Source: Leuctra nigra (lineage: Eukaryota > Arthropoda > Insecta > Plecoptera > Leuctridae). From it: DNA of 64,000 nt. Below are positions 25,501 through 36,900 of the stretch, one piece after another; position 1 is the stretch's first letter, and each line of letters starts with the position of its first letter. The translations under genes were made by a program, and so were the position numbers. The stretch covers positions 26,034,309-26,098,308 of the forward strand of contig OW203766.1 in the NCBI GenBank assembly GCA_934045905.1. Direction: 5' to 3'. The notes under the pieces were generated by a model, which searched no databases, was not told the origin of the DNA, and saw only the letters and a program-made list of their open reading frames with translations.

Positions 25501-27175
25501 CTTACGAAAACAATGAGGGGTTTGGGGGAGCGCTCCAATTCAATGCATAGCCCTGGGAAAAGTATGGATTTCAGGACCAATTTTGGTGCCTTTCTACGCG
25601 ATTTGTACCTACATAATTTTAAGCCAGTTTTTACTTTCATGAAAAAAAGTGGGCGCACGGCGTCCACCCTGAAAAAAGTGTGAGAGGACGCGTCCGCCCC
25701 CAAATTAACCACTGTGCAAATCAAAGTTATTTGTACTTGATTGCTAGTCACATCTTATAGACGATGGCTGATACGTATATTTCACAAAATGTAAAGGGGA
25801 GTCATTCCTAGGTAGTACCCAAATTTATTTTGAAATCAAAAATCATTATTTGGAACCCGAACTTGACATCATGAATTCCATATATTTTCATGCTGCTCTT
25901 CTCTGTTCCCAGAATGTGACGACACTGCCCGACAGTAAGCAACTGGTGTCCGCACCTCAGCCGAAGTCCGAGCTCGATCAGATGTTCTCGGGTCTCGGCC
26001 TGGACGGATTCATCGGCGGCTCGGAGACGACCAGTCAGAGCAAGCCGAACACGCAAGTCAACGGCAACAGTTCCATGACAAGTTCCACGTCACTCACCAT
26101 GCTCGATAAACAGAGGTAACACAACACGAGTTTGGCTGAAACTAGGGTTCTTGTTCTTGTGTGACATCTAAGTTATTGCATTCAATTTGGGATATCGAGC
26201 GTCTTAATTTAAAACATACGGCTCAAATCTCTTGTTTTGTACCTATGTGTGTGTTCTTCGTATTACAGGTAGTAAAGCAAAGTAATCAAACAGGCTAATT
26301 TCTACAAAAACTTAAAACTTCATTGCCTACTTTACAGTTTGTATACCTACCTACTGATTACTATAGAAAGATCAGTGTCTTGGTTTCACCAAAACATTGA
26401 TGTACCTATACAGTTCGTTTTTCCTATGCTTGAACGCTCAACAGAATGCGCTGTCGTCGGTTTTTCTGCTAGGCGGAGAAAGACTGTATTGCAAGGTGAG
26501 CGCGCAATGAGCGCCTGGCAGAACAACTGACGGTGGCTCTGTCTGGTGAGAGTTCAAACATAGGAAAAACGAGTCGATGGATAATCTTAAATAAATGTCC
26601 ATGGTCAAGGCCTTCCATGCATTTCGAAGGCTCGCTTATTAATGCATACTATAAGTAACATTGAATGTACCGATGACACCTTTAACTTTTCAGTACATTT
26701 TTAAATTGTGGCCTGCAAATGTTTCAGACTCGCTAAACAACAAGAAACGCAACACCGACTCCAGTCGCAGCCGTCTCTCACTGTGAAGCCCATCGCACCC
26801 GCACCGAAACCTCAAGCTAAAGATCTCACCTCCACGCTACTAGAAGCCAACTTGAACCAAATGACAATGCCGAGGCCGAGCTTCGCCGCCCCTGCCTGGC
26901 CCAGTACAGCGGGACAGGGTTTCCAGGGATTCCAGTCGGCGCCACCGGTCCAGTGGCCAGCCCCTCCAACCTCCAACACATGGGCTCAGCCCGTCGTCCG
27001 TCCAGTCTTCAACCAAACCTTCCAGCAGCAGTCAAGTGCTCTTGATAGTTTACTTCCGCAGATGCAGAAGCCACTCCCGATGAATCAAATGACGAGTCCA
27101 TTATTGTCGGCACCATTCCAGCAGCAGACAGCATCCAAACTCTCATCATCAGAAATTAATGATTTTTTAAGTTAA
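16528..27175 (+). CDS. SCYL2: SCYL2 (SCY1-like pseudokinase 2), complete gene
   Basis: Twelve exons join in phase to 835 residues: 16528-16654, 16765-16969, 17293-17437, 17707-17887, 18177-18361, 22285-22401, 22941-23243, 23376-23513, 23997-24228, 24898-25121, 25913-26115 and 26728-27175. Residues about 30-320 form a protein-kinase fold that looks catalytically dead: HRN (175-177) replaces HRD and GFD (195-197) replaces DFG, as in known SCYL2. Residues about 320-620 match the HEAT-repeat region (NLQKSQFYKGLP, MVPFVLPNVLL, EPAVLMGILGIYK, HKKLGITKE). The tail (about 620-835) is Gln/Pro/Ser-rich and disordered, ending in NDFLS; in the family this region binds clathrin and adaptors. SCYL2 works on clathrin-coated vesicles between the trans-Golgi network and endosomes. 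Human SCYL2 is 929 aa, so the tail is shorter here. Intron 2 uses a GC donor; intron 5 (18362-22284) holds a full-length LINE. Confidence 0.95.
16965..16976 (+). other. SCYL2: GC-AG splice donor of SCYL2 intron 2
   Basis: The exon ends TCAAG at 16969 and the intron begins GCAAGC. Joining to the acceptor at 17292 restores the conserved HPLEESRESFAFATEP frame. The nearby GT dinucleotides do not give a compatible protein. AAG|GCAAG is the usual consensus for the minor GC-AG intron class. Confidence 0.85.
18500..18834 (+). other. 5' region of RTE-type LINE with small open frame
   Basis: One frame stays open from the element's 5' end to TAA at 18832-18834. Its first ATG opens a stretch with QCMACNGCM, a basic middle and PPGWGFGHKASS. 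This could be a short ORF1 or a 5' UTR of constrained composition. It overlaps the open part of the reverse transcriptase frame by about 20 nt in a different frame. I do not recognise a domain. Confidence 0.35.
18908..21763 (+). CDS. LINE endonuclease-reverse transcriptase (intact)
   Basis: This is a 951-codon open frame. An APE-type endonuclease is at the N-terminus: GTWNIQG (4-10), TEV (33-35), then MGDLNGR, a SIIDYVI block and GTDH. The reverse transcriptase follows with NGRAPGPGNVS, NYRGINV, CGFTAGRS, VDLEKAYD, LRQGCCLSPSLF and the active site FADD (701-704). The C-terminal block has RRLCWYGHLRRMDP and KRGRPPREW. All catalytic blocks appear present and there are no internal stops. The coordinate given starts at TTG. 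The frame is open upstream to about 18813 but contains no ATG, and the first in-frame ATG lies inside the endonuclease, so initiation must be non-AUG or depend on upstream translation. Confidence 0.88.
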   Translation: MNFGTWNIQGISTKQHEVFQQLEKYNIDIATLTEVKKKGRGSEEIGEYLFFYSGVAKERRAKAGVAIVVNKKFRKFIKNWEETSERIMKVEMEIWGHCLVVVAAYAPTDDSNKAVKDAFENDLITLLSQVSSRKEILLMGDLNGRTGRKEDDLVVGRFGENVVNDNGERLIELCGALDLKIMNGFYQHKQIHQYTWMQPTRNLRSIIDYVIMRQKSELKTMDVKVVRGAECGTDHMFVKARVWIKYRHHATTGMQQPDQGRVEGKRYKLHLLRDDSIRFLYKLRLAQKLSQAGENETVEQSYSRMKRAIHEAASEALGEEESKERTVYWWNTEVENIIKEKRQLYQKWLVSQDREDRKQYARASREVKKTVVKARNEAWNKRCDEIDRHIGGTRAREAWKTIKDLRQDTQYKSKVQMIGIEEWRGYYEKMLNEERNEYMQGWNIIPRQRQNVAIGVITKREIYQALRRTKNGRAPGPGNVSIELVKNSPEGVIEILQDIFNRCLIDAEHVPEEWKVGYMSSIYKKGSRTDCHNYRGINVTASIGRLYGRIIKTRLEQEVTIGEEQCGFTAGRSCVDNIFTLRQLVQKRVARGRETHLVFVDLEKAYDTVPLKRMFEVLYDSTIPHAYVDTIRDLYEGQRSVVKVGNRMSSSFEITKGLRQGCCLSPSLFKIYIDKVLQEWQAKCRWMGVPVNGDYLHSLLFADDQVVVALDEDDCNYMMRKLSETYEKWGLKINFDKTKYLVVGGEGNDMDVDGKEVKECREYKYLGSIFSSEGSSRRDISSRIIQGRQAVQKLNSMWWSEQLQKPTKNRIYSSIVQSILTYGSETWEVTKRDKERLMAVEMDALRRSCRVSRIEHIRNEQIRRWMKKEETVVEEIERRRLCWYGHLRRMDPHRWPLKIWHWTPPERRKRGRPPREWQEDVKEAMGRRNLLEDGWMDKERWRLGCEKRPVL
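22058..22140. repeat. small foldback element in SCYL2 intron 5
   Basis: TTATCTTTGCCAACAGTTTC at the left is mirrored by GAAACTATTGGCAAAGATAA at the right, around a 43-nt centre. It looks like a very short MITE or hairpin. It lies about 280 bp beyond the LINE's 3' end. Confidence 0.55.
24229..24897. other. SCYL2 intron 9
   Basis: A 669-bp intron bounded by GTGAGT and CACCAG. AT-rich; I see no gene or recognisable repeat in it. Confidence 0.6.
25122..25912. other. SCYL2 intron 10
   Basis: A 791-bp intron. A short ORF reading MGRLSAMSEETYLLTK lies near 25462, but it has no splice context or family match. Nothing else is supported. Confidence 0.5.
26116..26727. other. SCYL2 intron 11
   Basis: A 612-bp intron bounded by GTAACA and TTTCAG. 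It contains short chance ORFs only. Confidence 0.5.
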
Positions 27176-27903
27176 TTTTTAATGTGATTTTTATAAAGTT
27201 ACGATCCTTCGATTATAACAATACCTAATAATTATCCTCGTTGTCATTATCTACCGTGTACCATAAGTTGTTTGTCTTATTTATTAAAAATTTTACTTAT
27301 GTATACCTATACATAATGTTACTTTATGTCTGTTAAACCATCGCGCTCCACTCTTTCTCGTTTATGAATAAATATACAAAATAAAATATGTACTACCTAC
27401 TAAATGTTAAGATTCTTTAAATTTTACCTTGAATTCTTTTCCCATGCCAGATTAGAAACCTCCATTAGAATTAAATCGAAATAAATTATATATAAATACT
27501 AATTTTAATATTTTTTTTTTAACTTTTTATATATTTGTTTTTCAAGTGCCAAAGTTGGCACGTCTGATTCTGAAGGTCAGGTCAGTCACTCGAACTTGGG
27601 TGGGGGAGGCGTAGCCCAAGCTTTTTATGGTGTTTTATAATATTTTTATTTTGTAAATGCACTGTAAGTCCCGATTCAGAATATCAATTAAGATATTTAT
27701 CATGTAGGTACTTTTTTGTGAGTGAATTCTTTATTTCTCTCCCTGTTCATTGGGAAAACGTAAAATAGTGAGGTTAAAATACCCGGGCAACTGTCATCAC
27801 AACAAACGAATTGAGTTTTGTATCCCTATTTTACGTTTTAATATTGTAATATATTAATATAGTGCTCCGAAGTAAATATATTTGTATAATTTAAGAGTTG
27901 ACA
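27176..27903. promoter_or_regulatory. SCYL2 3' end and EXOC1 promoter region
   Basis: SCYL2 and EXOC1 are head-to-tail with 728 bp between stop and start. Two AATAAA poly(A) signals at 27367-27372 and 27380-27385 probably end the SCYL2 transcript about 200 nt after its stop. The remaining 500 bp or so should hold the EXOC1 promoter and 5' UTR. I see no clear TATA box. Confidence 0.5.
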
Positions 27904-30900
27904 ATGGCTGCAATTCGTCACATTGTGCAACGCGAAGTATTTCAACCAAACGATGAACGGCTCATTGCCATCGTTAATGTCAGCAAACTGCTAAAGAAGA
28001 AGAAGACTAGCTTTCTGTGCATATCCGTGACCACGGACAACCCTATTTGTGTAACCATTTATCAGGTAAAGATAATGATAAACCATTTTGTTTCTCATTT
28101 TGTCATGTATGATGATACCTAGTACCTAGGTAGGCACCTACTCTTTAGTGGTAGTGACTAAAATCCCGACAGCCGGGATTTTCAGGTTAAAAAAATAGTC
28201 CCGACTGGCCTTGTTTATTTATATACTGGTTAAGAACGGCTTTCAGTATGACCGTCCAGATGGCGCTAGGGATAGCGTGCTGGACCACGGTGCAAGAGGT
28301 CGTCGGTTCGAATCCGGCCGGGAGCACATTTTTTTTTATTTGTAATTTTCACAAGTTTTAATTCTGCCTAACCATAGAGTTATTTTTTTTAAGTTGCCCA
28401 GTTCGAATTTGTCTACCCATAGAGAGTTTTATTCCTTAGGCTGCCCAGTAAAACCTACGGTCGGGACCTACCTAACAATTGGAATTGTTCCTACTTTTCT
28501 CGGCTTTTAACGTGTTTCTTTGAATAATTTCAGGTAAAGCAAACGGACAAAAACTCGTTCAAGAAGAAGTGTTCCTGGCTTCTCAGTGAGTTGAAGTCTG
28601 TCGACGGCAAGAGCATCAGCGAAGACACTCACGAGTTTGATCTTCAGTTTGACAAGTTGTTCAAGTGGTTTGCTATCAATCTTCAAGAGCGACAAAATTT
28701 CCTCGTGGTTCTATGGAAAGTAAGTTTCATTCCAGCTTGCGATGTGGTCAGTTTAGGAAGACGAAACGTAAAAGTAGCATGAACTAATCGTTGGAACTTG
28801 TTTTTGACAGCAATGTTGCAAGCACTTGCCCAAGCAGAAGCCCGCGTTCACGAACATCCCCGAGGAATGGTTGGGTGACTCGGGCTTGCTCATCGAGAGC
28901 GAAGTGACGGTGGTTACTGGCGGAGCTGACGCTCCAGAGACCGAGGATTATCTGGCACTGACGGAGCGAGAAGAGCAAGACTTACAGCGGCTTATGGCGC
29001 AGTGTGATTTCGGAATCAGCAATGCCGAGGCATTCATGGAGATGCTCGCGAGAGATTTGTCTATCCTCGACGGAGTAAGTTGCTAGACTTTCCCCGACGT
29101 AAAAAAAAAAGGCTATTATATTTAGGTGCAGTTTGCTCTAAAAGAGTTTATTGCCTATATTTCTGTAGAATTTAATCTTTCTATAGTTTTTATTTTAACG
29201 GGATTCTCGTTCAGGGTTCCCTGGTTTGATTCTCATGACATTCTTTACCGATCATTTGTTTGCGTAATTCAGAAGACAAATTCTGGATGGATCCCAACAA
29301 TTTAATTTTCTTTCACTGTCATTTCTTCCCTTCATCATTCTGTAATTTTTTGCAGACATGATGAAATGATAAAATTTTATATCTATAACAAAGTATGTAG
29401 AGAGAGTAACTGTAACTAAGAGTTGGTTTAAAATGCACCGTGCAGGAGAACGTCCACAGTGTCCTCGCATCCGAGCAACAGGTGGCTCAGCTGATGGATC
29501 AGATCGAGGCTGCGATCACAGAAGCCGAGAAGGTGGAGGCGCGACTGGACTCGTACGACGAGGTCTTGTGTCACATCCGAGACGCCATGGAGAAGATGGA
29601 GGGGAAGAATCTCGTCATCGAAGTGGCTAATCGTAACAACCAGAAGCTCCTCACAGAACTGGAGCAAGTCATTGTGAGTATAACATCCAAAACCAGAGTT
29701 AAAGCGATATTTGGTCCCTCAGTCGAGGGAAAATGCTGGAAAGGTTTCATACTAATAGGACACAATCAACTAATTCCCGCCATCCATCCTTTTACCTAGG
29801 TATTCTTCTTGATCATTCATCCATTGCTGTCAGCCAGTGATGAACAGTGCAACATTAATCACCTCTAAAAGAATGATGAATTTGTCTACAATCTGAGATT
29901 ACTGTTGCAGTTCCAACTGGTACTGCCTCAGCGCTTCCAGACAGCGTTGAATGACGCTGATCTGGCGAGCGCTGCCGGACTTCAGAGCGCTATCGAAGCA
30001 GGCAAGGTACTACAAGCGGCCATGAACGCCGAGATTCATCCCGCTTTGGTTCGTCTTGCAGCGGTGCAAGAGCAGAGGAAGCGGTTCGACAAGTGGAAGG
30101 CCAAATTTTCGCAGACTATTTCACGGCATCTCAACAACCTCTTCATTCACTTGGTGAGTCATGCATTTTTATATTAATTGTATCTTCTTGCAACTAAAGC
30201 TTGTAAATAAAATTGACAAGCTTTAGCTGCAAGCTTTAGCTTGTCAATAAACTTGACAAGCTTTAGTTGCAAGATACTCATTAAAATCATAAAGCACACC
30301 ATTGTTTCTGTGACTTATTCAGAAATAACAAGAAACTTGCACCCAGGTTACCTTTCACTTTTGTTTTCATTACAGGACCTTCAGCCTTCATATTTTCTTG
30401 TTTCATCTAGGCTCTATGATCTAGATAACAGATCTTTGCTACTAACACTAGTTTTGTTGCATACTAAGGCCGGGTAGGACCAACTCTGGATTAAGTTAAG
30501 GGGTGGTGCCGACGGGAAAGTGCTAGTGCAAAACTAACTAGGAAAACGCTCTGGGTAACGCGTTGATGAGCGAGCACGGATACGCGCAACACCTCGAACC
30601 TAAATTCTGTCTATCGAAAATGTCATTAAAAGCCAATAATTCTAAAATTTCGCCACAGATTTGTATAAAAATCTCAAAAAATTCCTAAAATATTGGTCCA
30701 AATAACCATGCAAAGCTGTAAGTTGATCGATTGAACCTTTATGATTGAACGGTTCCGTGTTAATTTTCAAAAATCACAGGATCTCCTTCAAAAAATATAC
30801 CTGAGACCACTCATATGATATAAGTGTGTCTACACAATATCAGATCGACTGTTGAACGGTCATTATCAGATTCATTATGCGTTTGAAAGTTTCTGCTATA

Positions 30901-33900
30901 ACTACCTTGCCTTGAACTGAAGATTCGAAGTCGCCGTGAATTTGACAGCCAACACGCAAAAAGTCCGTAAAATGTCAATAACTTTTGGATTTAAACACAG
31001 ATTAGTATGAAAATTGTCAAAAATGAAGATAATGTTGGTCCCAACCATCATGCGAAGTTATAAGTTGATCGTTCAATCGGTTCTAGTTTAAATTTCTAAA
31101 AACACAGGAAAGATGGTTTTAAATTTTAACCAATGGGAGGATTTGGCTGAAACTTTGTTTGATTGGGTACAATGTTGGGGGTAAAGACTTGTCAAAATTT
31201 CAATTTGATCGAGACAACCAATCAAAAGTTATTTTTTTTTAAATTTGAACCAATCAATGGATTTCAAAAAAATTAGGGTCTGCAACAATCAGAAATGTTA
31301 CGTACATGTGTGCAAAATTTCAGCTCGATCGAAAAAAAACTCTGACCTGTATATCGTCAGTAACAGAAAAAAAAAAAAAAAAAAAAAAAAAACAGAGGTC
31401 CGTGCCAAAAGAGCCAAAAGGAGACGCTCGCTTCGCTCGCTCAATTATTTGGGGCACTTCTAAATGAAAGATCATCGCCAAAATTGCAGTGTAGTAGAGA
31501 AGGAATCAATCTTTCACCTGATAAAATTTTCATCTCAATTAAATATCCACGGACTACGATCGCGTTTAATTAAGGAAATTTTCAACGCGTTCTTTTAAAG
31601 TGTTGATCGGAATTTCCCAATTTTTTCACACACTTTGCACCCATTTATGATAAAGCGATGTTGGTGTTTTCAAAGTGATCTAATAAATACTTTTGCGTGT
31701 ACATTTAAATATGTAATTTTTATTTGAATTGAGCTGGTTGAGATTCCCAAGAGTTTTCTGACAAAATGTAGAAGTTTTGCTCGAAAATCTGCCTCAGTCT
31801 TAGCTGGGGGAAGAGAAGGCCGAGTGACAAGGGGGAAGTGAAGGCCGAGTGACGAGGGGGAAGTGAAGGCCGAGTGACGAGGGTGAATAATAGGCAAAGG
31901 GTTCCATTGTTATCTCAATCCTGTTCAACCCTAACTAACCGAGGATACCTGACCACGATACAACTTGAGATTTCAAAAGAACGTTTTCCCAAGAAGGTGA
32001 ATACGAAGTTCGTCTGGTATGACATGCTAATTTTGATAAATTGATTTGTTTGTTTGTTGTTGTAAAGATTATGAGTAATCAATCGTATTACTTGTATACG
32101 ATTACAAATGGTATAAACATTAATATTTTGCCCACTTTCAGCAAACATTTTAGAATATTTATTAGGAAAAATATAATAATTTGATTATTTCATTAGGTAC
32201 TCTCTTTACGTTATAATAAAAAAAAAAAATTAAGGTAAATAAATTAAATATATAGTATAGAAAATTATTACTTTTCATTTAAGCTCTCGTTAATAATCAT
32301 CATCATCCTTCATGGATTAGGCTCATATGCCTGTTCCGGTTCCCAACGCTTTCTTGGACGTCCTAAATTTCTTCTTCCATGTGGGTGGTACTCCCAAACT
32401 TGAGCTGGTAATCTGCTCTCCGGCATCCTTAGCAGGTGTTCGCTCCATTTCGACTTGTAGTGCTTTAGTTTGTCGTGAATGCTTTCGATGTTTAGCTCCT
32501 GTCGTATATCCGTATTCCTGATTCGGTCTGCCCTTGAGCATCCCTTTACAGATCTGAGGAATCTCATCTCAGCAGATTGCATTTGTTGTTCAGAGCGTTT
32601 AGTAGTTACCCACGTTTCAGATCCATATAATAATGTAGGCACGGCCAATGTTTTATAGAATTTCATCCTGGTTTCCTTCCTTGTCTTGTTTCGTAAATTT
32701 TTATTGATAGTTCCACATATGCTTCTGAATTGATTAATTCTGTCTTCTACATCTCGGTCTTGATAATGTGAAATGTTGCAACAAAGGTATTTGAAGTAAC
32801 TGACCTGTTCTAAAATCTCATTATTAACGACAATTTTTGTTCTTCTTGCTTCCCGCCCTCTGAAAGCCATAGTTTTCGTTTTTGCTATTGAAATTTTTAG
32901 ACCATAATCACTTCTCATGATTTCATTTAGTGTATGAATACCTTTCTGCAAATCATTTTCGTTCCTTTGAATCAATACCATGTCGTCAGCATACAAGAGC
33001 ATATTCAGGGTGGTATTGTCATTTAATTCTATTCCCTTTCTAAAACATCTCTTCATTGTCTTATGGCGTCGTCTAAATATATATTAAAAAGCGTTGGAGA
33101 TAAGCCGCACCCTTGCCGTACTCCCTTATTTGATGGCATCTCTTCTGTCAATCTGCCACTCAGGTCCAAAGTAATAGTAGTGTTGTGGTATAGACTCATT
33201 ATCGCTCTTATCAGATGCATTGGATATCCTCTCTTCTGCATGATCATCCACATCTTTCGCCTGTTAACACTATCAAAGGCTTTCTCTAGATCTATGAAAG
33301 CTATATGTGTCTCACAATTGAACTCTCTTCGTTTCTCAATAATTTGTTTAAGCGTAAAGATAGCATCTGTTGTGGAACGACCTGCTCGAAAACCCATCTG
33401 TTCTTCATCAATTAAATGATCCGATATAACCTTTAATCTAGAGTTTAGTATTCTGGCATATATTTTATAAGCGGTTTCAAGAAGACTGATCCCTCTGTAG
33501 TTAGCACACTAATAATCTAGTACACTAGTACTAGTACTAGTATTAATAATGAGCACTAGTAGCTCGTTAAAGGTGGGCTATCACGGTTGAGACCCATTTT
33601 TTTATTATTCAAAAACCATGATGACATTAGGCATACAATCACAGCGGCGAAAACTAGAGCTCTGTAGGATATTCCTAAACGAAGTTACAGCGCAATGAAA
33701 ATGGATAGGGGGTGGGAAACTCGTCATTCACACCCAACTCAACTGCAAAAGCATGTAAAGGTTGGATGGGACCTACGTCACAAAAACCAGGTTTTTCAAA
33801 CTTCGCGGGGCTCTAGATACTGAACCAAACATCGCATCGCGTTCGGGTTTTCGACATTCTACTTCTGGTTACAATATCTACAATATTGTCGACTTGTTTT

Positions 33901-36900
33901 CGACTTGTTGACCATGACAGCCCACCTTTAATAATATAATTTAAAACTGCAAATATATTTTTGAAGTATATTGTGCAATTGCATTAATTTAAAAAATAGT
34001 GACATTTATTAGGGATGGGTGGGGGATAGGGCTGGGAAAAACTGAGCAGTTTAGTAAACGTTTAAACGCTCTCAAAATGTCCGTTTAAACGTTTAAACGT
34101 TTACTGAGCATAAAAATGATAAAGGATATTTATTGCCTCTCCCCATGTAAAACCACTTTCAAGACCATGTGTCATTCTTGAGAGCTTGTCAATACTTCTT
34201 GAAATTGTACACTGCCCAAAACTTTCCTTCAACTGATCAAAATAAAAATACATTTCAATTTAAATTGCAATAATTTTCAACATAATCATTTCACATAATC
34301 ATTTCAACATAATTTCACTTTGTTGTTTATTGAAACAATCTCGACTGATCTATAAATATATGCAATTACGCATGACGCGTGATTTCCCGTCTTTTCATTT
34401 TACTACCTATAAGGTACATTTTTCTCGCGATCTAAATGAGGAGGGTCAATATTATATCACTCAAAAATTAAAACCCTAGGTAAGGCAGTGCAGCATTTGA
34501 CTTTCCACCTTGGTTTTTCACAAAGCAATATCAAAATTAAAATTATTATAAGCTGTTTCATGCTGTTTGTTTATTTTATTTGTAGTTTTATTTTGTCCAA
34601 CAGGTGTTTAGAACCCGAAAATTTAGTGATTAAAATACTCGTCAAGGCCACGCTCACTACCAAGCCCTCTTAATGTCCCAACGGGACACACCACAAGCAT
34701 AATTTGATAAAAAAAATACAACCTAAACAAAAAAACTATCTTTACAACTATATTTTGTGATTAAAACTAGGAAAACGCTCTGTGAAACGCGTTGATGAGC
34801 GAGCACGGATACGCGCAACACCTCGAACCGAAATTCTGCGTCTATCAAAAATATTATTAAAAGCCAATAATTCTTGAATTTTTCACAGACTTGTTTAAAA
34901 ATCTCCAAATATCACTCAAATATTAGTCCCAATAACCTTGCAAAGTTTTAAGTTGATCGATTGAACCTTTATAGTTGAACTCCGTTCCCAGTAAATATTA
35001 AAAATCACAGAATCTCTTTCAAAAAATATAACTGGGACCACTCATATGATATTAGTGTGTGAACACAATATCAGATCGATCTGTTGAACGGTCATTATTA
35101 GTTTCATATGCGTTTAAAAGTTTTTGCTCAACTACCTTGGATTAGAACTGAAGAGTCAAAGTAGCCGTGATCAACATTTTCCAGAAATTTGACAGCTAAC
35201 ATGCAAAATGTCCGTAATATGTCAATTACTTTTGGATTTAAACACAGATTCGTCTGAAAGTAGTCAAAAATACAGATAATGTTGGTCCCAATGACCATGC
35301 AAAGTTTTAAGTTGATCGGTCATACAGTTCTAGTTTAAATTTCAAAAAACACGTGAAATATTTTTTTAAATGTTAACCAATGGGAGGATTTGGATGAATT
35401 TTTGTTTGATTGGGCAAAATGTTGGTCGTAATGACTTCTCAAAATTTTAAATTGAACGGACCAACCAATCGAAAGATAATTTTTTTAAATTTGAACCAAT
35501 CACAGGATCCCTTTCAAAAACGATCCCAGAGACCGCATAGATTACGTTAGTACGTGTGCAAAATTTCAGATCGATTGGTTGTGCGGTTTGATCTGGGCAG
35601 TGCAGAAAAAAAAAAAAAAACATACAAACAAACAAAAAAACACACAGAGAAAGTGCCATAAGAGTACCGTGGTGACGCTCGCTACGCTCGCTCAACAACA
35701 AAATGTCATCATTATGGCGCGTTATTTTTTAAATTGTAAGGTAGATAAGGAACTGAATGCAAATATCGCCCAAGACAAGCATACAATTTAACATACTTGT
35801 ATATTTATATTAAATTGTATTATATATATTTTGTAATCCTTTAGATTCATATTCAATAGTGTACCAGTTGATACGCTACCCGAGAGCAATAATGTAACAT
35901 TTTCTTGCAATCTTACAGTGAATGGATTTAAGTCAACGTTTGTAAAATAATTCATACGAAAGTAAATATCCTACACATAATTTCAGGAATTTGTTTTGAA
36001 GAACTGCATTAGCGCACAGTTCATATGTACATTTATTTACTTTTAGCTACTAGGTAATGGTAATGAATAAAAAAAAATCGATGGGTTTGGAAAAATAGAT
36101 TGTCAGTGGCAACCTCGCAAAATACAAACACGAAATGTACGCTTTTATTTCTTGTTTTGAATGGATATGAAAACAAAATACATGATGCAATCTTCCCGAA
36201 GTCTAAAGTAAAGATGAGTTGTTACAAGTTGTATATACTAGAATAATAACACGATGTATATTATAGAAACCCTACTCTGGACAACGCCGGTACTAAATAT
36301 AAAACTAAATATATTTTGATATTTATTACCGGCGTTGTCCAGAGTAGGGTTTCTATAATAATTATATTTACTAGAATCTTTGGTTGTAACTAGGGATGTC
36401 GGCGGGTACCCAGGCGGTTCCGGGTAATCAATTACTCGGGTAATAAATAATAATCGCGGGTACAAAAAAAATAAAAAAAATATTTTTTTTAGAGTGTAGT
36501 TGAAATACATTTGTTTGCGCACAGTTATCAGCTGCGTCTCAAGGGGAAGCTCAACGACCTTGCTTGCTCTGGGGGGTGAGAGAGGAATGGGGAAGGAGGG
36601 GTGAAATCATGTGTCGGGAGTAGGAAGCATGGGAAAAATGCGTCTGTATTTTTTTTTTCAATCACACTGTAGCACAGTGAAAAAGTTGAGTCCTGGGTAG
36701 AAAGGTGCACAAATTCGTGTTTTCTTACGATTGAAGTTGTTAGATATCAAAGAATGTTATCATGTCCTGTCCTGTTTTCTCAAATTATTTTCAAGGACTA
36801 GCACACAGATGGCCCTGAGAGAGGGTCATTTTCTCCTCTCACGCAGCTAAGTGCCACGTGTGTATTTACCTAAACCTCTACCCCTTCACCTAGCCACCCT

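Noticed and set aside
27898..27903. Upstream TTG start for EXOC1
   Set aside because: The ATG at 27904 gives the family's normal N-terminus; a non-AUG start two codons earlier is unnecessary.
28248..28328. Functional tRNA gene
   Set aside because: B box and T-arm are good, but the acceptor stem does not pair and the anticodon stem is poor.
34010..34480. Complete hAT element starting at TAGGGATGGG/TAGGGCTGGG
   Set aside because: No right terminus with matching repeat or 8-bp duplication was found; it is recorded only as a possible left end.
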